64,000 nt of DNA from Lotus japonicus. Its lineage: Eukaryota > Streptophyta > Magnoliopsida > Fabales > Fabaceae. The position numbers were made by a program, and so were the translations under genes. Under the pieces are notes generated by a model, which did not search any database, was not told where the DNA came from, and was given only the letters and a program-made list of their open reading frames with translations. This document shows positions 1 through 12,280 of the stretch, piece by piece; position 1 is the stretch's first letter; the number at the start of each line of letters is the position of its first letter. Location: positions 36,977,176 through 37,041,175 of the forward strand of contig NC_080046.1 of NCBI RefSeq assembly GCF_012489685.1, read 5' to 3'.

Positions 1-891
1 GCTCAGATATTCTGATGGTGTAGAAGACTCTGAAGATCCAGAAGCTGATTAGTGAAATTCTGTTGTCCAGAAGCAAGATACTCTGAAGACCATGTTCTTC
101 CCTCTGAGTTCAGAATCAGAAGAAACAATGGTCAGAGGATCTGGGCTTTCCCTCTGACTCTGATCAACCGGCTTCACAAGTTCCAATATGAAGTATTCCC
201 CTGATCAGAAGTCTCCTAGGTTTAAAGGTCAAGTCGCTATCCAAGTACAAAAGCAACTGTACCTTCCTGACGACCTACCTAACAGTCTCAGACACAGCAG
301 AAGCTGGATTTTCCAGAACTGCCCTCCAACGGTAGCATTTCCCATGCAACGCTCAACCCTAATTCTTGGAGTATATAAAGAGGCTGAAGACTGAAAGAAG
401 CGGCTAGAAGCATTCACATACGCGCAAGACAAACTTAAATTCTTCTAAGCTTTCTTTCATCTGAAATTCATTGAGTTTACTATTAGCTTTTTAGAAGCAA
501 ATCTCTTGTAAACAATTCTTTGATAAACAGTTTGTTTAGTTCCTTTAGGAGATCAAGGCTGATCGGATCCTAGAGAAGACTAAGAGAGTGAATCTTAGTG
601 TGAGCTAAGTCAGTGTAATTGTTAGTCACTTGTAGGTTTCAAGTGCAGTTGTAACTCTTACCTGATTAGTGGATTGCCTTCATTCTAAGAAGGAAGAAAT
701 CACCTTAACGGGTGGACTGGAGTAGCTTGAGTGATTTATCAAGTTAACCAGGATAAAATCCTTGTGTGCTTTTCTATCTCTTATCTTTAGCACTTAAGTT
801 CTCGAAAGATTTGTCAAAATCTTTAAGGTGGAAGTTTTATACTGAAAACGTTATTCAAACCCCCCCCTTTCTACCGTTTTTCATACCTTCA
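1..891 (+). repeat. Sirevirus LTR, 3' portion, cut by window edge
   Basis: This matches the LTRs at 14245-15453, 25101-26309 and 32592-33798 and ends with the same CTACCGTTTTTCATACCTTCA-type terminus at 891. A TATA box (GTATATAAAGAGG) lies near 370-382. No primer-binding site follows the terminus; Tekay-like LTR sequence does. It is therefore a solo LTR or a 3' LTR of an element inserted into that LTR. The left end lies outside the window, so no target duplication can be checked. Short ORFs here are non-coding. Confidence 0.85.
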
Positions 892-1664
892 TTGATAACA
901 TGCTAAGTATATACCTTAAGATAGGCAACTGAGAACCTATATAAGTATATACCCCCTTTATCACATGTTGTTTGTATATCTATTGTATTCCGTGAGTTGA
1001 CCCTAGCGCCTTGGCTTTGTGTTCATGTTTGTGTTTGGGCGGTCGGCCTGCTGCCAGACGTTCAACAGTTGATTCGTGATGGTTCATCGTTCCGGGAGGA
1101 CCCGGAGCGAAATGACTACTACTGAGCCATCGACGTGGACCCGGACTGAATGCATGACCAGATGAGGGTCGATGACGGAAGTATAAGGTATGGGTGTTTA
1201 GAGCCTACTAAGGTTGGGTGTTAGTGTCATAGCTTTGTTTTTCATTTCTTAATTTGGGGCAGGGTAGGTCCCCGACTATTAGCTGTTTGTGTGGTTCCCT
1301 TCCATGAGGATCACAGGGAGTTTGTCGGACGTAGGAGGTCTTTTGGAAGCCATTATGGGCTAACTTACTTTTCGGAGGACTGTATTTATAAAACTTATGA
1401 CTCTATCTATGAGTTGCACTTGTTTGCCGTTGGGCAATACCTTTAGTTACTTTCCGTCACTTGAGGACACTCGTGACGATGTTTTTAGTTGCAGCGAGGG
1501 CTGTACTTATATTGTATGTTAGTCGCTGTTAATCGCGATTGGGTTGAGTCTTTAATTTCGACAAGTCTTTTTATTTAAAAAGAAAACGAAAAAAAAATAC
1601 CTGCTTTTCCGCTTTATTTTATTTTTGGTTACTAAAGTGACGCCACAGAAATCGGGGTGTTACA
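892..1664 (+). repeat. Tekay-type gypsy LTR fragment (3' end)
   Basis: It ends in GAAATCGGGGTGTTACA, the reverse complement of the TGTAACACCCCGATTTC start of the minus-strand Tekay LTRs at 6041, 35636, 42183 and 62557. Shared internal blocks include the GAGTTGACCCT and GGGGCAGGGTAGGTCCC segments. The element is in + orientation and its LTR is interrupted on the left by the Sirevirus LTR. It is more diverged than the 35636/42183 pair. On the right it abuts LINE coding sequence, so it inserted into the LINE. Confidence 0.8.
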
Positions 1665-3388
1665 CTAGCCTATTGCATGAGTCAGGTTTGGTTGCCTCAG
1701 GGTGTGTGTGATAAACTAGATGCTACTGTTAGAAGCTTTATTTGGAAGAACATAAATGGTCGAGGAATTCACTTGGTTGGATGGGATCGGATTGCTCTCC
1801 CGAAGAGACTTGGTGGCTTGGGATTGCGAAAAGCGAGAGATCATAATGTGGCTTTGTTGGGTAAGCATGCGTGGGAGATTCTTGTGGATTCCAATAAACC
1901 TTGGGCGCAACTTATGAAAGCTCGGTACTTTCCTAATTGTTCCTTCCTGCATGCGGAGGGGGGCCATGGATCGCCGGTTTGGAGAGGATTCCTGAAGGCT
2001 AGAGAGGTGTTGCGTTTGAGGTTTATTTTTAAGGTTGGCAATGGCTTGTCCTCCTTCTGGTACACTCCTTGGTGCACTCCTCGTCCGTTATGCCAGTTGG
2101 TGGATTTTGTGCATTACTATGATTCTGAGGTGCGTTTAAAAGACATTTGGGAGGGTGAGCGCTAGCATTTGGAGCGATTATGGACTGTTGTGCCAGATAG
2201 CTTGGTTGCAATAATTAATGAGGTTTCTCTCAGGCTCAATTCCCAGGTTTTCGATGGTGTTAGATGGTCTGGTCATATCACTGGTGAATATTCCACGACG
2301 ACGCGGTACGACTGGTTCATCACTCAGAGAATGCTTGCTGCTCCTACTTGGATAGATACCTCCTCTGGAATTGGCGTCTTTAGGCTCCTTTGAAGTGCTC
2401 GCTGCTTGTTTGGCTGGCGGTGCATAACGCGCTCCCAACAAATGTGTGTCGATTTCGGAGGGGCATGGCTGATTCCGGTGTGTGTGTTTTGTATAATAGT
2501 GGCGACGAAACTGTCCTTCATAGCCTTCGCGATTGTGCTCAAGTGTTGCATGTCTGGACGCACATGGGGTTTAACACGACTGGGCCTCTGTTTTGTAACC
2601 AGGACTGCAGGGTTTGGCTTCGTGAGATGCTGATGGATTCTGACCTTATTGCAGCTGCAGCATTGTGATAGATTTGGCGTGCCTGATCCTCTTTTTGTAT
2701 GGAGAATACCCCGATGAATCTCCATTTGATAGCCTCCAAGATTGCTGCCATGGCGTCTGACTTGAGTCATTGTTTTGGTGCTGCTTCCTCAGGAGCTACC
2801 GCTGCTCCGCCAAGGGTTGTTAGGTGGCTTCCTCGTGATGAGCACAGCATGGTTATTAATGTTGATGGGAGTGTGAGAGATAATCCCAAACATGGTGGGT
2901 ATGGTGGCTGTCTCCGTACTGGCATGGTTCAATGGATTGGAGGCTTCTATTGTTTTTGGGATGATCCAAATATCGTACACCAAGAGTTGCTTGCTATTTT
3001 CTATGGTTTGCAGCTAGCTTGGGATCGTGGAGTTCGGAATGTTGAATGACAGTCTTATTCTCCGGATGTTGTGACTCTTGTGTTGTCTGATCCATCTCAG
3101 AGACACATGTATGCTTCACTTATTTGGGACATTAAGGAGCTTTTGGGTCGTGATTGGGTGGTGCAGCTGTATCACACCTTTCGGGAGGGGAATGCTGGTG
3201 TTGATTTTCTGGCGAAACATGGGGCGCAACATGATAATAGACTCGTCATTCTTCACCAACTGCTTGAAGGGATGAGTCTGCTTTTACTTGGGATGCTATG
3301 GGTGTCTCCTCTATGAGACCTTACTTTTCTTTTTCTTTCACGACATGTACCAAAAAAAATGTGGGAAATATAATATCAACCATTTGTG
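1665..3388 (+). pseudogene. 5'-truncated L1-type LINE ORF2 remnant (RT C-terminus, zf-RVT, RNase H)
   Basis: The reading frame starts mid-protein at 1665 (LAYCMSQVWLPQ), which is the region after the reverse transcriptase catalytic core in plant L1 ORF2 proteins. It continues through a zf-RVT-like segment near 2400-2580 (WLAVHNALPTNVCRFRRG, then HSLRDC) and an RNase H-like domain at 2800-3240 with NVDGS, ELLAI and REGNAGVDFLAKHGA. A stop at 2163-2165, frame changes near 2390 and 2660, and a TGA near 3047 break it. That TGA falls where the family has a conserved acidic residue. An A8 run near 3350 may be what remains of the poly(A) tail. The 5' part was cut off by the LTR at 1664. It is non-functional. 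Confidence 0.85.
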
Positions 3389-3393
3389 TGTTC

Positions 3394-5183
3394 TGATGAA
3401 AGGATATTTAATGAAGAATTTTTCCTCCACTAACTACTATCAAATCCCTTTCAAGACTCAATCGTAGTATAGTATCGGGTTTTGTCGTGTCCACAGGGAT
3501 TGTGTTGCTACGTATTAATCTCACTAGCTAGATGATGGATGAATGGTTTAAAAAGTAAAATGTGGGTTTATTTAAATAAAGGAAAAAACTATAATTAAAG
3601 CGATAAAAGAAGTTCACGGAGGTAAACAAAGAAGAAAGCGTATTTGGAAAATGAGTTCACTTGATTTACAACTTATTCTCAACCAATATACTTTTATAAG
3701 ATGAAATTAACATTTAAGATGTCGATAAGAGTTATTCACTCACTAATTTCTTAGCTAAGCGAATCTACCCATTAAGAACCTAGCCTTAATCTCTTAAGCC
3801 CTAATGATCATAAAAGGAGCATTATAGCATATACCTACTCGATAAGACATTCCCAAGCTCTGTTCCTAACCCAAGAAGTTCATGTCCTAGTGGATAGAAT
3901 CTCTGACTGTCACTCAAGAAATCCTAATAGTTCCTACTAGATAATCCTATCCTAGAGAGGTGAGTATTCCGACTTGTCACTCGGTTTAGATCTCTTTTCC
4001 AACTCATGATATTCATACCTAAGAGTTAATGTATCCTATTGTCACCTAGAAAACCTTAACCCTACCTAAGACATGTCTTTCTTTAGATGACTGATACAAG
4101 GGTGGTTTCTCTCATTAACTAAACTCACACCAACTTCTCAATTGTCATGCAAATCCTAAAAATCATCACATTGGCAAAAGATACATGAACGCGCAAAGAG
4201 AATTATTAAACCTAAGACATAGGTGTTTTTCCCCTCTCTATGAACTAAGCTACATTAACTCATATCAATTTCCCAATCTATTTATGAATTAATATAAACT
4301 TTTTAAATCACCAATTAGCCAATTGAAGCATTAAACATAGAGATAAACACCAAATAATGAAAAATCATACTTATAATTGCATAAAGATGTTTGGACTAAG
4401 AGTAAAATCAAACTAACATCATTCTAAATACTAAAAGAGAGTCACAACATAAAAAATAGGTAAAGAGAAAAGCAAAACCCAAAATAGAACGGAGCCATGG
4501 ACATCCGGAGAAGCTGTCACCTCCTCCATGGCCCTGACCCCGGCCCTCAAGGGCCTAGCCTCCCTCTCCACCAAGAAATTGCCTCCAAGTCTCCCAAAGG
4601 TTTTTTATTAGGTTTAGGAGAAAAGAAAGATGAAAAAGATCCCAAAAAATAGGTTAAAAGCTTATTTTATAGTGATTTTCGTGTTCTGTGCCTATTTTGT
4701 CTTTTCTGGCGCAGGAGATATCTGATGCGGTCAGGTTCACTATAATACGGTGCACCCTCACGTGTTTGTACGTTGGATAGAAGAAGCTGCTATGTGGCGC
4801 ATTCAGACGCGCGGGCACACGATAAGATAGAGGACGTGTGATACACTGGATTAAACCTTTTGTCAGCTACGGATTTTTGTATTTTTTCCTGATTTTCTCT
4901 CTCTTCTCATATTTTCTCCTAAAATAACAATAACATAAAATAAATAAAAGATAAAAATAAGATAACAACTTAAAATAAACTTATCTAATCCTAAATTAAA
5001 CGAAATAAATCCTAATAATATCTAGAAAATAATATAAAATGTAGAAAAATACTAAAACTAAATAAAAATATTAAAATGCATGAAATAAGTCTTAAGTGTT
5101 CTAAAATTACTAAAATATCTTAAATAATATATTAAAATGCATGCAAATAAACTAGAAAAATAGCATTAAATTTGGGTTCATCA
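3394..5183 (-). mobile_element. Solo LTR, 1790 bp, probable gypsy, with TSD
   Basis: The sequence begins TGATGAAAGG and ends GGGTTCATCA, giving TG...CA ends. It is flanked by identical 5-bp direct repeats TGTTC (3389-3393 and 5184-5188). The minus strand is the likely sense direction, because a CCACAGGGATTGTG block lies at the left end just as in the minus-strand Athila B LTR near 59821. No internal coding region is present, so LTR-LTR recombination probably removed the body. Most of it is AT-rich with nothing else recognisable. A short GC-rich stretch lies at 4495-4590. Confidence 0.8.
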
Positions 5184-5587
5184 TGTTCCTTTGCATATTT
5201 GGCTCATGACATGATAATCTTGGATTCTATGACCAAGGACTGTGTAGCTTGATCCTTTTTGTTTGCTCAGTTATTTTTTAAAAAAGTTTAATTGAAGCAC
5301 AGTATAGGTAAATCTGTGCCTTGTCCATGCAAGAGTCAATTGGATATCTGACTAAGCATGCACTAAGGCTGATGGACTTTTACATGAAGGGACGTGTTAG
5401 AAATATATTACTGGTCACCGACATCTTAAGCTTATTTAGGTAGTTGGTTACATTAGCAACCCTATAATTTTGAGCAAATGAAATTATTAAAATAACCCTA
5501 TGGATTGAATACTTTTTTTTAAGTAAAGAACTCTATTTGATCTTCCCTACAAAAGTTTCACACATTTGTTTGCTAGTTCATGCATAG
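5184..5587. other. 404-bp unassigned spacer
   Basis: It lies between the solo LTR target duplication and the Athila A LTR and is AT-rich. It should be continuous with the sequence left of 3394 once the solo LTR is removed, so it may be LINE 3' tail or older flanking DNA. I recognise no gene, promoter or element terminus. Confidence 0.5.
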
Positions 5588-7203
5588 TGATGACCCTATT
5601 TTAGTAGTGTTTTTAGGGTCATATCTTTGTTTGTTTTGAGTCTTTTTGTTGAGTCTCATGTAGTGTTTCATGCATTCTCATGCATTTTTATCTTTCTCTG
5701 TGTTTTTACTTTGTTTTGATAATTTGGTAGTTTTATAGGGACCTTTCGTGCATTTTAAGTAAGTTTAGGACTTGCTTATCTTTTCTACTTGAATTGAGGG
5801 TTCATTGTGCTAATAAACTCTTGGAGCTCCTAGATATTTTCCTTGCTTTTTTCCTAAGTAATCAGGTATGAAACTACTGAAGAAAGAAGACCAAGAGGCT
5901 TGGAGAATTGAAGGGAGGCTTAAAGAGGAGTAAAGAAGAAGATAAAGAGGTTTTCCAGCGAGCAATGGGCACCTAGGCGTGCTCCATTGGCGCCTGAGCG
6001 CCAATTGGAGCTGATGTTTCTGTTCCATGGAAATGGAATTTGTAACACCCCGATTTCGGTGGTGTCACTTTAGTAACCAAAAATAAACTTAATGCGGAAA
6101 AACGTGAATATTTTTTTTTTTGATAACTAAGACAAGACTGGATTGAATAAAACCCAAAAGCGACAAGCAACAGAACTAATGTACAAAATATAATACAGCC
6201 CCCGCTGTAAGTAACACCCTCGTCACGAGTAACCTCCAGTGACGGAAAGAAAACTGTAACGCCCGAAGGCAATGTGTACAGACTGAAAGTAAAGGTGAAG
6301 TGTCCGCAACACCATCCCTCAAAACTGAAAATCAGCTGGCCCATCGGCCTGAAGCAAACCTCCTAAGTCCAACCAACTCTCTGTGATTCCTGTAAAGAAA
6401 ACCACACAAAAAGCTATAGGTGGGAAACTACCCTGTCCCAAAAGAAACAAATGATGTTCAAAGCTAAGACTCTACTCCTACACTAATCCCATCTCGAGGA
6501 GCTCACACAAACACTCAATCCTACATGCTAGCATGATCGTCGTCCGAATTCGAAATCCAGAACGACTTAGTCTACATACACCATCTGTCCTCCTCTCGCA
6601 ACCGCGATACGCTCCAGTTCCTGCATCTCAACCCTAGTTCCTCCCGAAGGATGAACCATCATGAATCAGCCCGCCAAAGACATCTGACAAAGGGCGTTTG
6701 TTCGCCAAAGCACACACAGAAGACGCGAGGGTCAACTCCAAAGAATTATATAAATAATACCACCAATAGATATAGATAAGAGATTAGCCACTTAGGCTTA
6801 TAGCTAGGGATAACATCCTAGGGTTGTATTTTTCACAATGAATATAAAAGACGAAACAATTAGCATGCATCAGATAAGATTAACAATTATCAATCACACT
6901 CAGCGATTCAATAAGTTATATCTAGAAAACTCGATAAGCAATATATCAACGAATATAGTTAAAGTGCATGATATGTCAATGCAACGTCGAATTCTACGGT
7001 TCCGGAAGAAGTAGGCTGGGCACGATCGAGTCGGTCCTAACACTGGCATTGTGTCGACCATAACCCTCGGGTGTCACTTACAACCTTGACATAGCCGGAT
7101 CAGTCCTAACCCTGCGGGTCGACTTTTCCCTCCGCTATGCCCGACAATCAACAGGTCGATCCTAACCTCACGGTCGATCATATCTCCCGTCGATGTCCGA
7201 ATT

Positions 7204-7504
7204 ACCCGAAGGTATAAACTGTACCCGAAGGTATAAACTGTACCCGAAGGCATAAACTGTACCCGAAGGTATAAACTGTACCCGAAGGCATAAACTGTAC
7301 CCGAAGGCATAAACTGTACCCGAAGGTATAAACTGTACCCGAAGGTATAAACTGTACCCGAAGGTATAAACTGTACCCGAAGGCATAAACTGTACCCGAA
7401 GGCATAAACTGTACCCGAAGGCATAAACTGTACCCGAAGGTATAAACTGTACCCGAAGGCATAAACTGTACCCGAAGGTATAAACTGTACCCGAAGGTAT
7501 AAAC
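7204..7504. repeat. 19-bp tandem repeat, about 16 units
   Basis: The unit is ACCCGAAGGTATAAACTGT with one common variant position (GGTATA or GGCATA). The order of T and C variants is T T C T C C T T T C C C T C T T. Because 19 is not a multiple of 3, the array is open in all three minus-strand frames and gives the same cycling peptide. Those ORFs are artefacts of the repeat. Confidence 0.95.
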
Positions 7505-9238
7505 TTAACTCATGATGATTCCTCGAATCATCCGACTCATCTCCATCCGATGGTCAAAAACTGCTCAGCGAGCAAAGAGTATCGACATACTCGAAAACTA
7601 TCAGTCTCCCGGCTTATCCCTCGGATAGCCCAACGACATAACTGCTCCCACAGCACAAGAGTATCAACATGCTCAAAACTTCTCAACTTTCTCAACACTT
7701 GGATCCGACGACACTTCTCGTTTTCCAAAACTAAGATTTGATCCTAAGCTTGCATCCGAGATTGTTATCATTATTTAAAGGTTTAGAGGTTGTTTAATAT
7801 CTTATGAATTTTCCTTGTAAAAATAGTTTCCTTTTAGTCTTATCGTATTTCCTACGAGTTTCAAAGATCCCATAATCCCAAGTAAATCCCAGAGAATGTC
7901 TCGATCCACTAAAACAATAACAAGGCCCGAACTCCGTTTGTCCCGTCAAACTTTCTCAAACTCTCAAAATAAAATCGGCATGACCTGCCCCTTATTCTCA
8001 CTCCTCAGTATCACAAGTATTAGTGTAATAGCATAGTTAAATTAGCACAATCCAACAATCATAGCTCATATATCAACACAACCTAAGTTAACCACATAAC
8101 ACTTAGCATATAGGGCAGATATCACACATCCTAGATTAACCATTTAGCACATAGCATGTGATTCAAACTCAAAAGCAATTCAAGCGATAAATGATTATCA
8201 ATTGTCAGCCGTAGCCTCAGAAAACATTTCTCAGTCAAACACAAATAAGTGCATAAACAATAAATCAAGTCGAATTCGTCGACACCTAAAGCATTAGCTA
8301 GTATTCAGTGAGAAGCCCTCACCTTAGCCAATTTCCAGGATTATCTTCGAAGGTTCCTTCACAATCCGCTCCTAGTTCTTCAGGAAATTCCTCAAAAGAA
8401 CCTTTAGAGTAAAAACCACAGAATTCCCTCAGAATCTATCAGAAACTAAGCTATCAATACTTACTAAGGTTACACGAAGTAGTATATACTCCGAGGTACG
8501 ATAATCTTAGCGCGAAAGGACAAGTTTTTTGAAAAAGAAATTTTCCTCATCTCCCCTTAGGGTGCTCGGCCACTTTAGGTAATTAGGTGGGTCGATTTTT
8601 CTTCGATCAAACTTGGTTCCTAGGTTATTATTAGTCGTAACTAAGGGTATTCTAGACTCGGAAAAATTATCGGATCGAAAACTGTCGCAGGGGTATTTTG
8701 GTCAATATTTTAGCTCAGAAATTCAAAACTGAAATTTCGAAAAGCAAATTGGATAGGGACGTCACCAACGACGTTTATGACAACTAATCCTACTAGCACT
8801 AAGCTAAGGCGATAGTTTTCAGTCCAAAGGTTGAGACTTTGCTTAAAAATGGGTATTTTAAGCAGAAATTGATTCCGGCGGAGTTCCGGCGACATAACGG
8901 AAAAACTAATCCGACAGAAGTGCTCTTGGGCACGTAAGGAAGATGTTTAGAATAAAAAATGAAGTATTCCGGATAGTTTTGCAAAAACCTCAAAACTAAG
9001 AGTACAGAAGGGCATAGAGAAAAGCTATGGAAAAGATGATCAGAGGTAAGGATTAGCGACTATACCTCGACACCTTGAAGTAGCAACTGTCGGATCAACG
9101 ATCAAGCAAGAAATCAAGAAAATCTTCTTCTCCTCCTCTCCTCTTGGCCGCGGCTTGTGTGTGTGTGTTTGTGAGGTTTTGTCTCAAGCTTCAACATATA
9201 TATATAGGGAATGAAATGGAAGATATTTAGCAAGGATG

Positions 9239-9323
9239 GGATAAGTATGAATAGATATTTATCAAGATTGGATAGGTATGAATAGATATTTATCAAGATT
9301 GGATAAGTATGAACAGATATTTT
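9239..9323. repeat. 31-bp tandem repeat, 2.7 units
   Basis: The unit GGATAAGTATGAATAGATAT followed by TTATCAAGATT is repeated at 9239, 9270 and 9301 with one or two base changes. It lies just beyond the TATA region of the solo LTR and is not present in the LTRs at 35636 or 42183. Confidence 0.85.
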
Positions 9324-10264
9324 GAGAAGATATTTTGTAAACCGGTACAGATTTGTTTAGATATCGGAGGATTTTGCTCATAGAGTTAAGATAAAAATAT
9401 GAGAGCGATTTCCGATTCTTCCTACTGATTCCAACGTATTTTAGACACGATATTCTCCCCGCTGAATCTTCTAATTCTTCAAAGAAATATCGGTATGATT
9501 TTTGGTTTTCGAGGCTTGTTTTTAATGCTATATATAGAGGTTGGCAAAACGCGGGAAAACGAAAGTTTCGCGATTCCGATTTTTCCGGCTTCATTCTCCA
9601 TGAATTCTAAGATAGGATTTGGCGACATAATACCAAAACTCAACCGAGGTCTCCTTGTATTTTAAGTGACTAATGCAAAGTCTGTGTAAAAACTATTTTA
9701 CCCGATAAGTTACTTTTTGCATCGTATGTCGGAATAGAAAACTTCCTTCTGAAGAAAGATTGAAAACATCAAGAGAAATGGGTGTACGCGTGTGGAATCT
9801 TCATTTGAAGCTCCGGATAGAAAAAGTCTTCATCGTCGGTTGATTCTAGGGTTTTGAAATACCAGGGTTTCAGTTTCGGCAAACTTCCGATGATTGGAAT
9901 CGGACGTTCGTAGATTCTAGAGTTTCGCCCCGAAACGATTGTGATATATGGAAAAAGAGAAGTTCTAACATTTCTCTGAAGATTTTTGGACTAAATTCCT
10001 ACAGTGTTCCAAGGGTGGAACACAGTTTGATTTCCTAAGGTTCTTGTCCTAGGTTTTAAAACGAATATTAGTCGTGCTATAACTTAAATCGACTTCGATA
10101 CAATCCTTTGACTTTTCCTGAACTTTCTCCTTCATAAATTTATTCCATTCGATAAACTCTTGTTCAGGTTTTCCCTTCACGATACGTCAAACCTAATCGT
10201 AAATGGAAATCTCTTCCACTTATTCTAAGCTTAAAACTTGGGTCTTACAGAATTGACGCCTAGG

Positions 10265-12280
10265 TGTAACACCCTCTAAACCCCACGTAGTTATTATAGC
10301 ATAAATCATAGTAAAATGCACATAACAGAGGGTGTCGCACTTACTCTCCAGAAACAGAAATCAAAACACATGTCATGCTCATAATAAAAATATAAATTTC
10401 CAAATTTAATGTCATAACGTCATATGCATAGCACAGTAGATTTATTTTCAACTCAAAATTTAACATAATCCAAAAATAAATAAAGAGAGTTCATAAAATA
10501 TCTCCTATCATCCAGGTACAAACTAAGCGCTTCCCCGGCGTTACATAATAGAGCATGACTCTCATCACTAAAAACATATCTAAAAGACTAGCTCCTCTGA
10601 CTACTCGCGAGAAGCTCCACTATCCTCAATACCTGAGTGATGTCGCATAGAACATCATTCCAACAGAAGGGTGAAAACTCATATCATATGGATAAACATA
10701 ATAATAAATAATGTAAAAGCTTATCTATGTTCCACATAAATTCTTCACACTCCACTAACAAATAATAAATTATGTAATTTAATATAATCAATCAATCTCA
10801 CAGTTATGACAATACTCCATAATTCATAGCATCAAGTAAGCAAATATTATTGTCTCCAATTACCACAACATCAAATCTCAAAAAGTATCACAATTATCAT
10901 TAATTAGCATCAACAACTCCCTACCACGTATGACTCAAGTGAGACCCGTGCAAATGCCTTTGGTACCAAAGTTGTTATCCTTAGCGGTATCACCGCGTCC
11001 ATTCCAGACAGATAACCACCAATAAAGCCCTCGCTCTAGACTTTCAAAACCACTCCAGTTTTGGGACAAGTCGCTAGCCTCCACGAGAACTAGCAAACAT
11101 TGCCTCTTGACAACTATGCAGTGTATTGTGCAAAACTCAACTAATATATGCATATTCAGACCATCTCCAAGTCTGAATTATTTTAGCATATTCATCACTA
11201 GCACAACAATTCACATCATCTCCAATTTCAGGAAACACACACTTACATGTTATCAATCACACAACTTGCAATCACAGTAACTTAGCAACTTAACACATAA
11301 CATCAATTCAGAAACAACATCATATAATGAACTATTAAACATATATAAATTAAATATAATTCATATATAACAGGTTCTGCAACTATTATACAAAAACTGG
11401 ATTTTTCCTAATTTTCCCCAAAAACTCTCCATCTCCTGCACCATCCCCCTCATGCGCCACCACTACCTACATGCGCCACCTCCCTCGCGCGCAACCCTTG
11501 GCCTGGCCGCGAGCCACCGTGCCTTGCACATCACCACTAAAACGCAAGGCAGTGAATAATCCAATACACTTCGAAAAATCCAATATTTTATCATGGTTCC
11601 CTATACACGTTTTGTATATCCATGTAAATTTTCAAGTCGAAATTCGAAGTATAAAATTCAGGAAAAATCTAACACTAACAGCAGTTCGTGAGAAACGAGA
11701 CAGCTTAACCTATCCTCACTAAAACGCATAAAACTCAAGCTACGGACGACGGAATGACGTAAAACCAGCGGCAAACGTTTTATAACAGAAAGGGCTGCAA
11801 CGTTTATGAAGACTACTACTTCAAGTTCGGTCATTAACACAGCTCGAAATAGGGTTCAAGAGCTCGTAAATTTCGGCAACCTCATGCGCGGGGCGCTACC
11901 CCCTCTCTTCCACCCATAATTCATAACCCTAAATTCAACTTTCCACCTTCAGTTTAGAAAAAATTGCACCCTAGGTTCCTAAATCAGACTTTCTATCATT
12001 ATCCACAATCATACCAATCTAGAGAACATGAATTCTAGGTTTTTCTTCTCTTTTCTCCCCTTCTCTCTTTCACGCTTCTTTTCTTCTTCTCTGCTAACTC
12101 CTCCAATTCTCCAATTCTGATTTCTCTCTTTCTATTTCACTCCTAACCCTAAAATAGTCTTATAATGGGTCTCACTCCCAACTACCCACTTAATTATCTA
12201 ATAAAATCATTTAATTACCATATATCATAATAATAATTAAAATAAAATAATAAATAACCTAATAACGGAGGTTGTTACAC
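10265..12280 (-). mobile_element. Probable solo LTR, 2016 bp, gypsy-like
   Basis: The ends are TGTAACACCCTC and GAGGTTGTTACA, near-perfect inverted termini with TG...CA. On the minus strand it ends in GGGGTTTAGAGGGTGTTACA, a common plant gypsy LTR 3' end. It interrupts the Athila A LTR between GACGCCTAGG and CCAGACATGC. The 5-bp flanks (CTAGG, CCAGA) do not match, so the target duplication is eroded or the ends are slightly misplaced. I see no genes in it; ORFs at 10935-11153 and 11471-11840 have no recognisable domains. Confidence 0.65.

Larger units (their letters stand above)
6041..10249 (-). mobile_element. Tekay-type solo LTR, 4209 bp, TSD GAATT
   Basis: It runs from TGTAACACCCCGATTTCGG to GGGTCTTACA and is flanked by GAATT at 6036-6040 and 10250-10254. 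It is homologous along its length to the 4022-bp LTRs at 35636-39657 and 42183-46204, including the TATA region (minus strand, CTATATATATATG near 9200). It differs in a 19-bp tandem array at 7204-7504 where the others have 60-bp repeats. No internal region or second LTR is present, as expected after LTR-LTR recombination. Inserted in the U3 of the Athila A LTR. Confidence 0.9.

Noticed and set aside
188..432. Small ORFs in the Sirevirus LTR, repeated at 14698-14948 and 25554-25804
   Set aside because: Conserved only because the LTR is conserved; they overlap the TATA region on both strands.
5371..5430. Possible copia LTR start (TGTTAGAAATATATTA) after a purine stretch
   Set aside because: No matching terminus, target duplication or second copy in the window.
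7074..7462. Three overlapping minus-strand ORFs (72-116 aa) with repeated peptide
   Set aside because: They are produced by the 19-bp tandem repeat, which is open in all three frames. No start context or family match.
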